Of a DNA stretch of 64,000 nt, positions 36,482 through 45,075 are shown in pieces. This DNA is from CAXXOK01 sp001604115 (GTDB lineage: Bacteria > Bacillota > Clostridia > Christensenellales > Aristaeellaceae). The translations under genes and the position numbers were made by a program. The stretch lies in contig JAYFOV010000010.1 of the NCBI GenBank assembly GCA_034928535.1, positions 1-64,000 on the forward strand, in the 5' to 3' direction. Positions within the stretch are counted from its first letter, which is position 1. Every line of letters begins with the position of its first letter. The notes under the pieces were generated by a model. It did not search any database and was not told where the DNA came from. It was given only the letters and a program-made list of their open reading frames with translations.

Positions 36482-37396
36482 ATGTCAAAGGAAGGTCATT
36501 GCCCCCATTGCCACAAGCATTGCTCGCTTGCTTCGCCCAAGTGTGGGCGTGGCAAAGCCTATGCCAAGGCCTTGCGCCATCAGGCGCATTTGGAAAAAAC
36601 AACGCACACCGAGGAGGGAATCATCATGGAGCCGGAACGCACCTTGCCGGAGTTCCCGCTGGAAGAAAAGCTGCTCACAGCGATGCGGGACAGCACACAT
36701 ATCCTGCACCACAGCACAGCAAGCAAAGGCGGACGCGGCCGCATCCTCGCGCTGCTCAAGCGCAGCGGCGGTATGAGCCAGCGCCAGATCATGGATGTGG
36801 TCGGCATTTCTTCCGCAGCGCTCAGTGAAGTGCTGGGCAAGCTGGAGGGCTATGGATGGATTGAGCGTGTCCGCAGCGACTCGGACAAGCGCAATGTGGA
36901 TGTGACCCTTACTGCGGATGGCGACATCGAGGCAGAAAAGGCCATCCAGGAATGGGAAGCCAGCAGCCAGGCGCTGTTTCAGGGGATTTCCGATGCCGAA
37001 AAGGCTGCGCTGCTGGGGATTTTGGACAAGCTGAATATGGATTGGAAGGCGCGCTATCAGGGAATGGATGATGGCGAAGGCTTCCGCGGCCGCGGTTTTG
37101 GCCGCACCCTGTTGGCACCGGAGCATTGCTGCAAAGGCAAGCATGGGCATAAGGATGACGGCCACTGTGATTGCGGCGGGTCGGAAGCGATCGAAGTGCA
37201 CCATCACCTCCACCATCACTACCATCATGATGTGCAGGCCGGCTCTGCTCACGCCGAAGCACCTACTCTGTGCGGAGAGCGTCACAAGCACCACCACGAA
37301 GGGGACAAGGGTTGCGGCGCCAAACACCATCAAAGCCGCGAGCATGATGAGGAACACCATCATTGCAAGCATAAGCGTAAGCACCACCATGATTGA
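36482..37396 (+). CDS. MarR-family regulator with Cys-rich N-terminus and His-rich C-terminal tail
   Basis: A 304-residue protein. The N-terminal segment has four Cys (C7, C10, C14, C21; HCPHCHKHC) and the middle (about 60-190) is a MarR winged helix (MSQRQIMDVVGISSAALSE, then a wing with RSDSDKRNVDVTLT). The last 90 residues carry about 30 His plus several Cys, with a HHHLHHHYHH cluster and a KHHHD end. Such tails bind Ni, Zn, Co or Cu in other proteins, so metal sensing or buffering is likely but inferred. AGAGGAG lies nine bases before ATG 36482. Its terminator at 37419 separates it from the Rieske gene. Confidence 0.88.
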   Translation: MSKEGHCPHCHKHCSLASPKCGRGKAYAKALRHQAHLEKTTHTEEGIIMEPERTLPEFPLEEKLLTAMRDSTHILHHSTASKGGRGRILALLKRSGGMSQRQIMDVVGISSAALSEVLGKLEGYGWIERVRSDSDKRNVDVTLTADGDIEAEKAIQEWEASSQALFQGISDAEKAALLGILDKLNMDWKARYQGMDDGEGFRGRGFGRTLLAPEHCCKGKHGHKDDGHCDCGGSEAIEVHHHLHHHYHHDVQAGSAHAEAPTLCGERHKHHHEGDKGCGAKHHQSREHDEEHHHCKHKRKHHHD

Positions 37397-37418
37397 ATGG
37401 ATTTCAAAACGAGGAGAG

Positions 37419-37457
37419 AGCGGGGCGGCTTGCCAATGAGCAGCCGTCCCGCTTTTT
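37419..37457 (+). terminator. Rho-independent terminator after the MarR-type gene
   Basis: AGCGGGGCGGCT (37419-37430) pairs with AGCCGTCCCGCT (37442-37453) with one G-T pair, followed by TTTTT. Confidence 0.88.
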
Positions 37458-37674
37458 GTGCTGCAACGGGCCAGATCGCGATTGCCACCGCCTGAACTGG
37501 CGGGGTAACCCTTTGCAGGTCTGGGGCTTGTTTCATGCGAATAAACAGGAGCCCTGGTTTTTCGCCTGCAAGCACCGTGGTGACATCTGGACAAGGAAAC
37601 GCCTGATCCGGTTTCAGCCGTGGCGGCGAATGGTACAATATCCGGAGGAAAACAGAAACAGGAGGGGTATGCGG

Positions 37675-38637
37675 ATGATCCTCAACCAATGGTACGCGAT
37701 ATTGCCATCCAAGGCGGTCAATGTCGGCGGTATCACGGCAGTCAAGCGTTTGAACCTGGATTTGGCGATTTTTCGTGATCAGCAGGGAAACCTGGGGTGC
37801 GTGGTCGATCAGTGCACACACAGGGGCGCGGCGCTGCACCTTGGCAAAATGGATGGCGATTGCATCACATGTCCGTTCCATGGTTTGGCATTTGATGCAC
37901 ACGGCGCTTGCCGCTTTATTCCGGCCAATGGTATTGCCAATCAGGCCAACAATGCTCGCTACAACATCCAAGCTTATCCTGTCCGAGAGCAAAACGGCAT
38001 CATCTTCCTTTGGTATGGCGATGCCGCCCAGGCCACGGAAGTCCTTCCTTTTTTCCGTGAGGAAGTGGAGGGGTTCGTGTACAGTGAAATGGCAGATCAC
38101 TGGAACACCCATTACTCACGTGCGATTGAAAACCAACTGGATGTAGTGCATTTGCCCTTCGTGCATCACAATACCATCGGGCGCGGACACAAAACTCTGG
38201 TCAACGGCCCCAAAGTGATCTTTGAGGATGCTACCCTGATCACCAGCGCCAACAATGCGGTCGATCAAGGGCAAATGCCCAAGAAGCCAGAGGAGTGCGA
38301 AATCAAGCAGACGAATCTGCGTTTTCGTTACCCCAATCTATGGCTGAACCACATCAGCGACAAGCTGCGCGTGATCGCCTATTTTGCGCCGGTGGATGAT
38401 GAAAATACCATCATGTATCTCCGGTTTTACAACCGTATCACAGGGTTCAAACCGGTGGATCGACTGATTGCATGGATTGGCACACAGATGAACCGGGTGA
38501 TCGAGCGTCAAGATCGGCGGGTGGTCATCACCCAAAGACCCAAGGCATCGGCTTACCGCTCCGGAGAGAAGCTGCTGCCTGGAGATGCACCGATCATTGA
38601 GTACCGCCGGCGCCGGGAAAAACTGATGAATCCGTAA
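37675..38637 (+). CDS. Rieske non-heme iron oxygenase, alpha-subunit type
   Basis: A 320-residue protein. The N-terminal Rieske domain has the [2Fe-2S] ligands in CTHRGA and CPFHGL. The C-terminal catalytic domain has the mononuclear iron motif NQLDVVHLPFVHH. The order and spacing match ring-hydroxylating or demethylase-type oxygenases. Substrate is unknown and no ferredoxin or reductase gene adjoins it. Start ATG 37675 has AGGAGGGG seven bases before it; a TGGTACAAT at 37631-37639 may be an extended -10. An oxygen-using enzyme is unusual if the host is an anaerobe. The UvsE gene follows after 70 bp and may be co-transcribed. Confidence 0.88.
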   Translation: MILNQWYAILPSKAVNVGGITAVKRLNLDLAIFRDQQGNLGCVVDQCTHRGAALHLGKMDGDCITCPFHGLAFDAHGACRFIPANGIANQANNARYNIQAYPVREQNGIIFLWYGDAAQATEVLPFFREEVEGFVYSEMADHWNTHYSRAIENQLDVVHLPFVHHNTIGRGHKTLVNGPKVIFEDATLITSANNAVDQGQMPKKPEECEIKQTNLRFRYPNLWLNHISDKLRVIAYFAPVDDENTIMYLRFYNRITGFKPVDRLIAWIGTQMNRVIERQDRRVVITQRPKASAYRSGEKLLPGDAPIIEYRRRREKLMNP

Positions 38638-38707
38638 GCCCGCGCCCTGAGCTGGCACCGAGCGGTCACAATGCTTTTTTCCACAGCACGGAGGGAGGGG
38701 AATCGTA

Positions 38708-39964
38708 ATGCGCATTGGCTATGCTTGCCTGGCGTTGGCCGTGCCCGGAACAGAGCTGAAAAGCTGCATCCTGAAAAACGCCAGCCCGGAGCGGTTGCGG
38801 GCCTTGATCCATGAAAACCTTCAGGCGCTGGAACGCATGGTGGCCTATACGATTGAGAACGGGATTCGGATGTACCGCATCAGCTCGGATATCATTCCGT
38901 TTGCTTCCAGCCCAGTCAACACAGTGCCTTGGGCGGAGGAATTCGCCAGCCGCCTTGAAGCCATCGGGCGACAGATCCGGGAAGGCGGGGTGCGCGTGTC
39001 CATGCACCCGGGGCAGTATACGGTGCTCAACTCCCCCCATGAGGCGACAGTACAAAGTAGCGTGCTGGAGCTTGCCTACCATGCACGGTTTCTGGATGCG
39101 TTGGGGGTAGATGCGGGCAGCAAGATCATTTTACATGTGGGCGGGGCATACGGCGACAAACCCGCCGCCATGGAGCGTTTTGCGGCACAATATGCGATGC
39201 TGGCACCCGCGATCAAGCGCCGCCTGGTTCTAGAGAATGACGATCGAATTTATACCATTGCCGAGGTGCTGGATTTGTCCGCTCGCCTTGGCATCCCCGC
39301 AGTGTTTGACAATTTGCACCATGCAGCCAACCCCAGCCCGGACAAACGGAGTGATGCCGAGTGGATCGCGGCGTGCGCGCGTACCTGGCGGGAGCAGGAC
39401 GGGATGCCGAAAATCCACTACTCGCAGGCAGATCCCAGCAAGAAGCTGGGTGCGCATTCCCAAAGCATCAATGTGGACGCTTTTGCGTCCTTTGTGGATG
39501 CCTTGCCGGCCCCCAAACCGGATATCATGCTGGAGGTCAAAGACAAAAATATTTCCGCACTCAAATGCATGCTTTGCATGGCGGACAAGGGCCCGATCGG
39601 CGCGCTGGAACGTGAGTGGGGGCGAAACAAATACCGCGTGCTGGAGCACTCCCAGCGGCACTACCAGCAGATACGCGCCTTGCTCAAGGACAAGAAAGCT
39701 TTTCCTGCGCGGGCGTTTTACCAACTGGTTGAAGATGCTTTGGCGCAGCCGATCCTGCCTGGCAGCGCGGCCAATGCAGCCGAGCATGTATGGGGATATT
39801 TCAAAGAGACGGCATCGCCTGCCCAAAACAACGCCTTTCATGCCCGGCTGAAACAATACCTGGCGGGGCAGGCAACCCTGCTGCAGGTCAAAAAGCCCCT
39901 GCAGGCCTTGGCAAAGGCACAGGGGCAAGCATATCTGCTGGAGTCATACTATTTTCTGCCATAA
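38708..39964 (+). CDS. uvsE: UV damage endonuclease UvsE with C-terminal DUF1722-like domain
   Basis: Residues 1-290 are a UVDE TIM-barrel endonuclease: MRIGYACLAL, YRISSDIIPFAS, VSMHPGQYTVLNSP, LVLENDD, PAVFDNLHH, KIHYSQAD and DIMLEVKDK. It incises 5' of UV photoproducts using metal ions. The protein is about 100 residues longer than usual bacterial UvsE. Residues 300-418 match the DUF1722 pattern I remember from YbgA-type proteins: W…KYRVLEHSQRHY, a central EHVWGYFK, and a C-terminal LLESYYFLP. DUF1722 proteins are often near photolyase, so the fusion makes sense for UV repair. GGAGGGAGGGG precedes ATG 38708. Confidence 0.93.
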   Translation: MRIGYACLALAVPGTELKSCILKNASPERLRALIHENLQALERMVAYTIENGIRMYRISSDIIPFASSPVNTVPWAEEFASRLEAIGRQIREGGVRVSMHPGQYTVLNSPHEATVQSSVLELAYHARFLDALGVDAGSKIILHVGGAYGDKPAAMERFAAQYAMLAPAIKRRLVLENDDRIYTIAEVLDLSARLGIPAVFDNLHHAANPSPDKRSDAEWIAACARTWREQDGMPKIHYSQADPSKKLGAHSQSINVDAFASFVDALPAPKPDIMLEVKDKNISALKCMLCMADKGPIGALEREWGRNKYRVLEHSQRHYQQIRALLKDKKAFPARAFYQLVEDALAQPILPGSAANAAEHVWGYFKETASPAQNNAFHARLKQYLAGQATLLQVKKPLQALAKAQGQAYLLESYYFLP

Positions 39965-40012
39965 AAGCGATCCGGCACAAGGGCAAGCCGGTCGGATGCA
40001 AGCGTAGCATCC

Positions 40013-40567
40013 TCAGCGCAGAGGGGCCGAATAGGACTGTTTGAGCGGCTGGCCGCACACACCGCAGAAATGGGCGGAAGGACGCAAGGCAGACTGGCAC
40101 ACAGGGCATGACGCCGATGCGATGGGTTGATGTTTGTCTTGAACTGTGCGCTTTGCTTCGCGGGCTGTTTGTGCACGGACGTGCTGCCTGGAAAGGAGCA
40201 TCATGCCCAAGCCTAACAGGATGGATCCGCTGCCGATGTACAGCCACTTGAAAGCTGTGGCGCGGAGCAACAGCAGCGTAAACTGCAACAACCATGCGGA
40301 TGTGATGCCCAGGAGTGTCAAAATTTGATCCGGATCCACAGCAGCTAGCGGATACACAGCTGCAGCGTGCGTTGCGGCAGTGCGGGACGGCGTACCTACG
40401 ACACCTGAAACATCCCGACTACTGAGCAGACTGGCGGCAGTGCGGCCTGTCTGCTGCATGATGTGCGCATCCAGGTGAACACACAGCATGCCGCCTGCCA
40501 TGAGCAAAACGCCCAGCACCATCAAGGCAAAGGGGATTCCCTTCCGTGGGTGTGCTGGATGGCGCAT
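40013..40567 (-). CDS. Zinc-ribbon membrane protein, function unknown
   Basis: A 184-residue protein with two membrane segments (about 10-32 and 95-130) separated by a Ser/Thr/Ala-rich loop, and a C-terminal zinc ribbon SCPVCQ…HFCGVCGQ in the cytoplasm. No catalytic motif. ATG 40567 is preferred because AGGAGGG lies nine bases before it; ATG 40576 would leave no spacing. Its own promoter is at 40615-40643. It is convergent with uvsE, leaving 48 bp. Family not recognised beyond 'zinc-ribbon domain-containing'. Confidence 0.7.
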   Translation of the reverse strand: MRHPAHPRKGIPFALMVLGVLLMAGGMLCVHLDAHIMQQTGRTAASLLSSRDVSGVVGTPSRTAATHAAAVYPLAAVDPDQILTLLGITSAWLLQFTLLLLRATAFKWLYIGSGSILLGLGMMLLSRQHVRAQTAREAKRTVQDKHQPIASASCPVCQSALRPSAHFCGVCGQPLKQSYSAPLR

Positions 40568-40614
40568 GGGTGGCATCCCTCCTGATCAAAATCGAGCTGA
40601 TGATAGGTAGGGAC

Positions 40615-40643
40615 AGTATAGCGTGGTCAGAAGCGTTTGGCAA
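40615..40643 (-). promoter_or_regulatory. Promoter for the zinc-ribbon gene
   Basis: On minus: TTGCCA (40643-40638), 17-bp spacer, TATACT (40620-40615), about 48 bp before ATG 40567. Confidence 0.65.
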
Positions 40644-40726
40644 CCGGTTTATGTAGTCATGGCTGGAGAAAGGTGCGCCGCAAGGCGTGCATACCGTCAA
40701 TCATGGTATCTGTTACAAGCATTGTA

Positions 40727-40755
40727 TTTACAATCCGTTTGTACCTGTTTATAAT
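40727..40755 (+). promoter_or_regulatory. Promoter for the lamin-tail/CotH operon
   Basis: TTTACA (40727-40732), 17-bp spacer, TATAAT (40750-40755). The -35 lies inside a small inverted repeat, ATTGTATTTACAAT (40721-40734), which may be an operator. The leader to 40897 is about 135 nt. This gap (40568-40896) holds the two divergent promoters only. Confidence 0.75.
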
Positions 40756-40896
40756 ACATACATTACCAAACCTGAACCGGCACGCCGAATGACCGGTGCG
40801 CAGGTGCCCGCACAGGGCTACCAAGGGGCCTTCTCACACAGGCTCCGCGGCGCATGGGTGCGGTGAAGTGATGATTGAATTCATGGAGGAATCACA

Positions 40897-41427
40897 ATGC
40901 ACAAGGTCAAACGCTGGTTGGCGCTGGCAATCATGCTTACCATCCCTGCAACATCGTTGGCAACCCCCGCCGTGGCAGGCGCCACACTGCGCATCAGTGA
41001 GGTCATGGCCTCCAACAACGCGACCTTGGAGGACAGCTTTGGACAGTTTTCGGACTGGATCGAGATCGTGAACCAGGGTTCGGAGCCAATCGACCTCTCC
41101 GGCATGTGCCTTTCCGATAAGGAGGACAAGCTGGACAAATATACTTTCCCTGCGGGCACCAAGCTGGAGCCGGGTGCCTATCTGCTGTTGTTCGCCTCGG
41201 GACTGAAAAACGACCTGCTGCCGGACGAACGGCATGTGCCCTTCAAACTGAGCGCTGCAGAAGAAGCGGTGTATCTGAGCAAAGATGGCGAGGTGCTTGA
41301 CGCCATCACGTTCACCGAGCAGGAAAGCGATGTGAGCCTGGCACTGGATCAGGATGGCACCATGAAACTGACCATCACGCCCACGCCTGGCTGGGCAAAC
41401 CAGATCGTAGCGCCGGACGGGGATTGA
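40897..41427 (+). CDS. Secreted lamin-tail-domain (LTD) protein
   Basis: A 176-residue protein: signal peptide (MHKVKRWLALAIML…AVAG) followed by one LTD immunoglobulin-like fold with the family motifs LRISEVMASNN, DWIEIVNQGSEPIDLSGM, YTFPAGTKLEPGAYLLLF and a C-terminal TPTPGWANQ. The LTD is often fused to CotH-kinase domains in Firmicutes; here it is a separate gene 116 bp before cotH, so the pair probably acts together at the cell or spore surface. GGAGG lies before ATG 40897. Confidence 0.9.
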   Translation: MHKVKRWLALAIMLTIPATSLATPAVAGATLRISEVMASNNATLEDSFGQFSDWIEIVNQGSEPIDLSGMCLSDKEDKLDKYTFPAGTKLEPGAYLLLFASGLKNDLLPDERHVPFKLSAAEEAVYLSKDGEVLDAITFTEQESDVSLALDQDGTMKLTITPTPGWANQIVAPDGD

Positions 41428-41543
41428 TCCAAAGAACGGATCGCGTGCGCCCGCTGCGTTACATCCCGCCCTCGGCACGGGCACTGATCCATGCGGCGCA
41501 GCGGATGGCTGCGCCGCTGGTGTTTTTGGAGGGGAATGAGACG

Positions 41544-43268
41544 ATGCAACACGATCGACAGGCGGTGCGTACAGGCCGGGGCATACCTGCGTGGCTGGCG
41601 GGTTTGCTGCTGGGGTTGCTGGTGTGCTTTGCGCTCAGCGGCACAGCGCTGGCGGCTGCCTTTTCGCCCAAAGTCTACGCGGAATTCTCCTATGGCCAGG
41701 ACCGCGTGCTTCAAGTCTACGCATTTGAAAAGGATCGCACACATTATCTGTTCCTGCCCTCCGGCTGGCCGGCGGGGGCTTTTCGCTTCTACTTTCCGCA
41801 GGAGACGCTCTTTTTGGCGGGGCAGGAAGTGCATAGCGGGGATGCCCTGACGGCTTTGGTACCCGGAAGCACGGTTGTGTTTCAAAACCAAAAAGGCAAC
41901 AAGGCGCTCACGGTTTGTGTCATGCAGGGCAAGGGCATCCCCAGCCTGTTTGTGACCACCGAAAGCGGTAGCATCAAGGCACTGGAGCGCAGCAAAGCAA
42001 ATGTGGAAAAGGGATCGCTTACGCTGATCAACCGGGACGGATCGCTGGGGCAAAGCCGGAAGCTGGAGCAGGTGCATGGTCATGGAAACTCGACGTTCAA
42101 TGCCAATTTTCAGAAGCGTGCTTTTCAAATCCGCTTTGAGCAAAAGACCGATCTTCTGGGCATGGGAAAAGCCAAGGCATATGTGCTGCTTGCGGATTGG
42201 TTGGATCTTTCCTTGTTGCGCAATCGCATCAGCATGGCGATGGCCAAACAGGCCGGAGTCGCAAATGCGCTGGACGCAACCAGTGTGAATGTATATTTTA
42301 ACGGATGCTACCATGGGGTGTATCTGCTGGCTGAAAAGGTAGGCATCAACGAAAATCGTGTGCCGATCTACGATTTGGAGGCCGCAACGGAGAAGATCAA
42401 CGAGCTGCCGCTGTCACAGTACAAGCCCATCAAAGAAATTGACAAGCAATATCAGCAGTACTACGCCTTTGATATCCCCAATGATCCTGAGGACATTACC
42501 GGCGGCTATATTGTGGAATTGATCGGCTCCGCACGCTTCCATAAAAAAGACGGCGGGTTTGTCACCAGCAATGACATGTGCCTGGCCATGACGGAGCCCA
42601 CGTATGCCACCATGGCGCAGACGCGCTATATCGGGGAGATATTTGACCGATTTAACCGAGCGATCCTGAACGCGGAGGGCACTGACCCAGTAAGCGGCGC
42701 GCGATATGACGAACTCTTCGATGTGGATTCGCTTGCGCGGGTGCTGGTGTTGCAACAGATCAGCAAGAATTTTGATTACGAAAAGAACAGCCTGTACTTC
42801 TATAAGGATCGCGATTCGGTAGATCGCAAGGTTTACGCCGGGCCTGTTTGGGATTTTGACCGCACCTACGGCAATGTGAACACCGGCTACTGGGTCAATT
42901 CTCCGGTCATTGACCTGTACGCACGCACAGTCAAGCCGTGGTACCTTTACGGAAACCTGTACAACCTGCAGGCGGATTTTCTGGCGTTGGTCAAGCAGGT
43001 CTATCAGGAGAGCTACCGCCCGGCGCTGGAGATACTGCTGGGCTTGCGGAAACCGCTTGAGGGATCGCCGCTCCGCTCCTTGGAGGGGTATTATCAGGAG
43101 CTGGCACCTTCCGCCAACATGAATTTTACCCGGTGGAACTCCTTTGCGGTCAAAGGGATCTTCAACCATTCCGGGCAGACGTTTGAAGCATCCTACCGCA
43201 ATTTGGGCATTTTCCTCCAAAAACGAATGGATGCCCTCAATGCCGACTATGCGCTGGCAGCGGAGTAA
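41544..43268 (+). CDS. Secreted CotH-family protein kinase-like protein
   Basis: A 574-residue protein with a Sec signal (RGIPAWLAGLLLGLLVCFALSG… ALAAA) and a CotH domain from about 140 to 480. Motifs include GHGNSTFNANFQKRAF, KAYVLLADWLDLSLLRN, NVYFNGCYHGVYLLAEKV, GGYIVEL, and the catalytic-type PVWDFDRTYGN. CotH proteins are atypical secreted kinases, best known for phosphorylating spore-coat proteins; here a surface role with the LTD protein is inferred. ATG 41544 has GGAGGGG nine bases upstream; the longer frame from 41424 overlaps the LTD stop and lacks a signal peptide at its start. A strong terminator follows. Confidence 0.9.
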   Translation: MQHDRQAVRTGRGIPAWLAGLLLGLLVCFALSGTALAAAFSPKVYAEFSYGQDRVLQVYAFEKDRTHYLFLPSGWPAGAFRFYFPQETLFLAGQEVHSGDALTALVPGSTVVFQNQKGNKALTVCVMQGKGIPSLFVTTESGSIKALERSKANVEKGSLTLINRDGSLGQSRKLEQVHGHGNSTFNANFQKRAFQIRFEQKTDLLGMGKAKAYVLLADWLDLSLLRNRISMAMAKQAGVANALDATSVNVYFNGCYHGVYLLAEKVGINENRVPIYDLEAATEKINELPLSQYKPIKEIDKQYQQYYAFDIPNDPEDITGGYIVELIGSARFHKKDGGFVTSNDMCLAMTEPTYATMAQTRYIGEIFDRFNRAILNAEGTDPVSGARYDELFDVDSLARVLVLQQISKNFDYEKNSLYFYKDRDSVDRKVYAGPVWDFDRTYGNVNTGYWVNSPVIDLYARTVKPWYLYGNLYNLQADFLALVKQVYQESYRPALEILLGLRKPLEGSPLRSLEGYYQELAPSANMNFTRWNSFAVKGIFNHSGQTFEASYRNLGIFLQKRMDALNADYALAAE

Positions 43269-43323
43269 TTCGCTGTAAGCCGATAAGGCATGGCAAGCGA
43301 AAAACTGCATTTATTAACAAAGT

Positions 43324-43368
43324 CCAAAAGCGGAACGCCCGACCAGAGGTCGGGCGTTCCGCTTTTGG
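43324..43368. terminator. Strong bidirectional terminator after cotH
   Basis: A perfect 21-bp stem (43324-43344 with 43348-43368) closes a 3-nt loop and carries AAAAGCGG/CCGCTTTT at its base, serving both the plus-strand LTD-CotH unit and the minus-strand sulfhydrylase gene ending at 43433. Confidence 0.9.
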
Positions 43369-43432
43369 GACAATCAGGCGAAGCCACGCAAACGTGCCCG
43401 GAATGAAGCGCCTATGCCCGGGCAGCGCTGCC

Positions 43433-44710
43433 TCAAACGCTTTGCAGCGCCTGTGCCAGATCGGCGATGATATCCCCGGCATCCTCAATGCCAACAGAAA
43501 GGCGGATGAGATCCGGCGTGACGCCGGCGGCCGCCAACTGATCGTCGCTCATCTGTCGGTGCGTATGGCTGGCTGGATGCAACAGGCAGGTTTTGCTGTC
43601 CGCTACATGGGTCATGATGGCAGCAAGCTGTAGCCGATCCATAAAGCGAACTGCCGCTTCGCGCCCGCCGCGGACGGCAAAGGCCAGCACGCCGCAGGAA
43701 CCGTCCGGCAGGTATTTCTTTGCCAGATCATGGTATGCATCCCCTGGGAGCTCAGGATAATGCACCCAGGCAACCTGGGCGTGCCCTTGCAGGTAATTGG
43801 CCACGGCCAAGGCATTGGCGCAGTGCCGCTGCATGCGAAGGGCAAGCGTTTCCAGACCCAGGTTCAGGTAAAAGGCATTTTGCGGGGACTGCACCGCGCC
43901 AAAATCCCGCATCAACTGGGATGTGGCCTTGGTGATGTAGGCGCGGCGGCCAAACTTTTCCGCATAGATGATGCCGTGGTAGGAGTCGTCAGGTGTGGTC
44001 AGGCCGGGATAGCGGTCTGGGTAGCGCATCCAGTCAAAATGGCCGCTGTCGACAATGCAGCCGCCCACGCCCACGGCATGGCCATCCATGTATTTGGTGG
44101 TGGAGTGGGTCACGATGTCCGCGCCCCACTCAAAGGGTCGGCAGTTGATGGGGGTGGCGAACGTGTTATCGATGATGAGCGGCACACCGTGCGCATGCGC
44201 CAAGCGTGCAAACTTTTCAATATCCAGCACAGAAACGCTGGGGTTAGTAATGGTTTCGCCAAAGAGCGCCTTGGTATTGGGGCGGAAGTACTGGGCCAGA
44301 GCCTCCTCGGGCAGGGTCTGATCTACAAACGTACATTCAATGCCCATTTTTTTGAGGGTGACGCCAAACAAGTTGAAAGTGCCGCCATAGATCGCTGTGG
44401 ATGCTATGAAATGATCGCCCGCCTCGCAAATGTTGAAGATGGCAAAAAAGTTAGCCGCCTGTCCGGAGGCGGTCAGCATCGCTGCTTCGCCGCCCTCCAA
44501 AGCGCAGATGCGCGCTGCGACCGCGTCATTGGTAGGGTTTTGCAAACGGGTATAAAAATACCCTTCTGCATCCAAATCAAACAGGCGACCCATTGCGTCG
44601 CTGGAATCGTATTGGAACGTAGTGCTCTGGTATATGGGCAGTTGGCGTGCCACCCCATTGGACGGTTTCCAGCCCTCATGCAGGCATTGTGTCGCAAGGC
44701 GGTATTTCAT
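43433..44710 (-). CDS. metY: O-acetylhomoserine sulfhydrylase / aminocarboxypropyltransferase
   Basis: A 425-residue PLP-dependent Cys/Met metabolism enzyme making homocysteine from O-acetylhomoserine and sulfide. Family motifs: YFYTRLQNPTNDA, ALEGGEAAMLTASGQAA, GETITNPSVSVLDI, IIDNTFATP and the PLP Lys in HSTTKYMDGH. Length fits MetY (about 425) rather than the shorter MetB/MetC (about 380). ATG 44710 has GGAGGG seven bases before it; a longer start at 44794 is unsupported. No SAM-I riboswitch or T-box consensus is visible in its leader, only the small inverted repeat at 44827-44851. Confidence 0.93.
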   Translation of the reverse strand: MKYRLATQCLHEGWKPSNGVARQLPIYQSTTFQYDSSDAMGRLFDLDAEGYFYTRLQNPTNDAVAARICALEGGEAAMLTASGQAANFFAIFNICEAGDHFIASTAIYGGTFNLFGVTLKKMGIECTFVDQTLPEEALAQYFRPNTKALFGETITNPSVSVLDIEKFARLAHAHGVPLIIDNTFATPINCRPFEWGADIVTHSTTKYMDGHAVGVGGCIVDSGHFDWMRYPDRYPGLTTPDDSYHGIIYAEKFGRRAYITKATSQLMRDFGAVQSPQNAFYLNLGLETLALRMQRHCANALAVANYLQGHAQVAWVHYPELPGDAYHDLAKKYLPDGSCGVLAFAVRGGREAAVRFMDRLQLAAIMTHVADSKTCLLHPASHTHRQMSDDQLAAAGVTPDLIRLSVGIEDAGDIIADLAQALQSV

Positions 44711-44826
44711 GCGTATCCCTCCGTTTGCATCTTTCTGTGACAGTATACCGTTGCGGATATGCTTTGGCAATGACTGCGTGGGGTTGTGGATCATGGCCTT
44801 GTGCCGTGATGCAGGGATTTGCGCCT

Positions 44827-44851
44827 GTACAGGAGGCTAGGTATCCTGTAC
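44827..44851. repeat. Inverted repeat upstream of metY
   Basis: GTACAGGA (44827-44834) pairs with TCCTGTAC (44844-44851) across a 9-bp centre, about 120 bp upstream of the metY start. Could be an operator or leader hairpin. Confidence 0.4.
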
Positions 44852-45014
44852 TTTCTTTGTATACAGGTGTTGATGAGCGTCGACCTCCCTGCGAAATGGG
44901 GGCGTACGCGTCATATCGCGGGTGGTAGTCCTTCGTGGGCATATAGGATAAAGCCCTGATAGGCTGTGACCAATCAGGACAACCGAAAATGACGCAACCA
45001 TGCGAATACTCCCC

Positions 45015-45063
45015 CAAAAAGCTCCCTGCGCAGCCCGCCGGGAGCGGAGCTGCGCAGGGAGCT
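45015..45063 (-). terminator. Terminator of the DHA-kinase/ABC operon
   Basis: AGCTCCCTGCGCAGC (45020-45034) pairs perfectly with GCTGCGCAGGGAGCT (45049-45063). On the minus strand TTTTTGGGGG follows the stem. It lies 12 bp past the LacI-gene stop. Confidence 0.88.
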
Positions 45064-45075
45064 GCCGTAATCAGT

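Noticed and set aside
44711..45000. SAM riboswitch or T-box before metY
   Set aside because: I looked for the conserved SAM-I and T-box core strings on the minus strand and did not see them; only a short inverted repeat is present.
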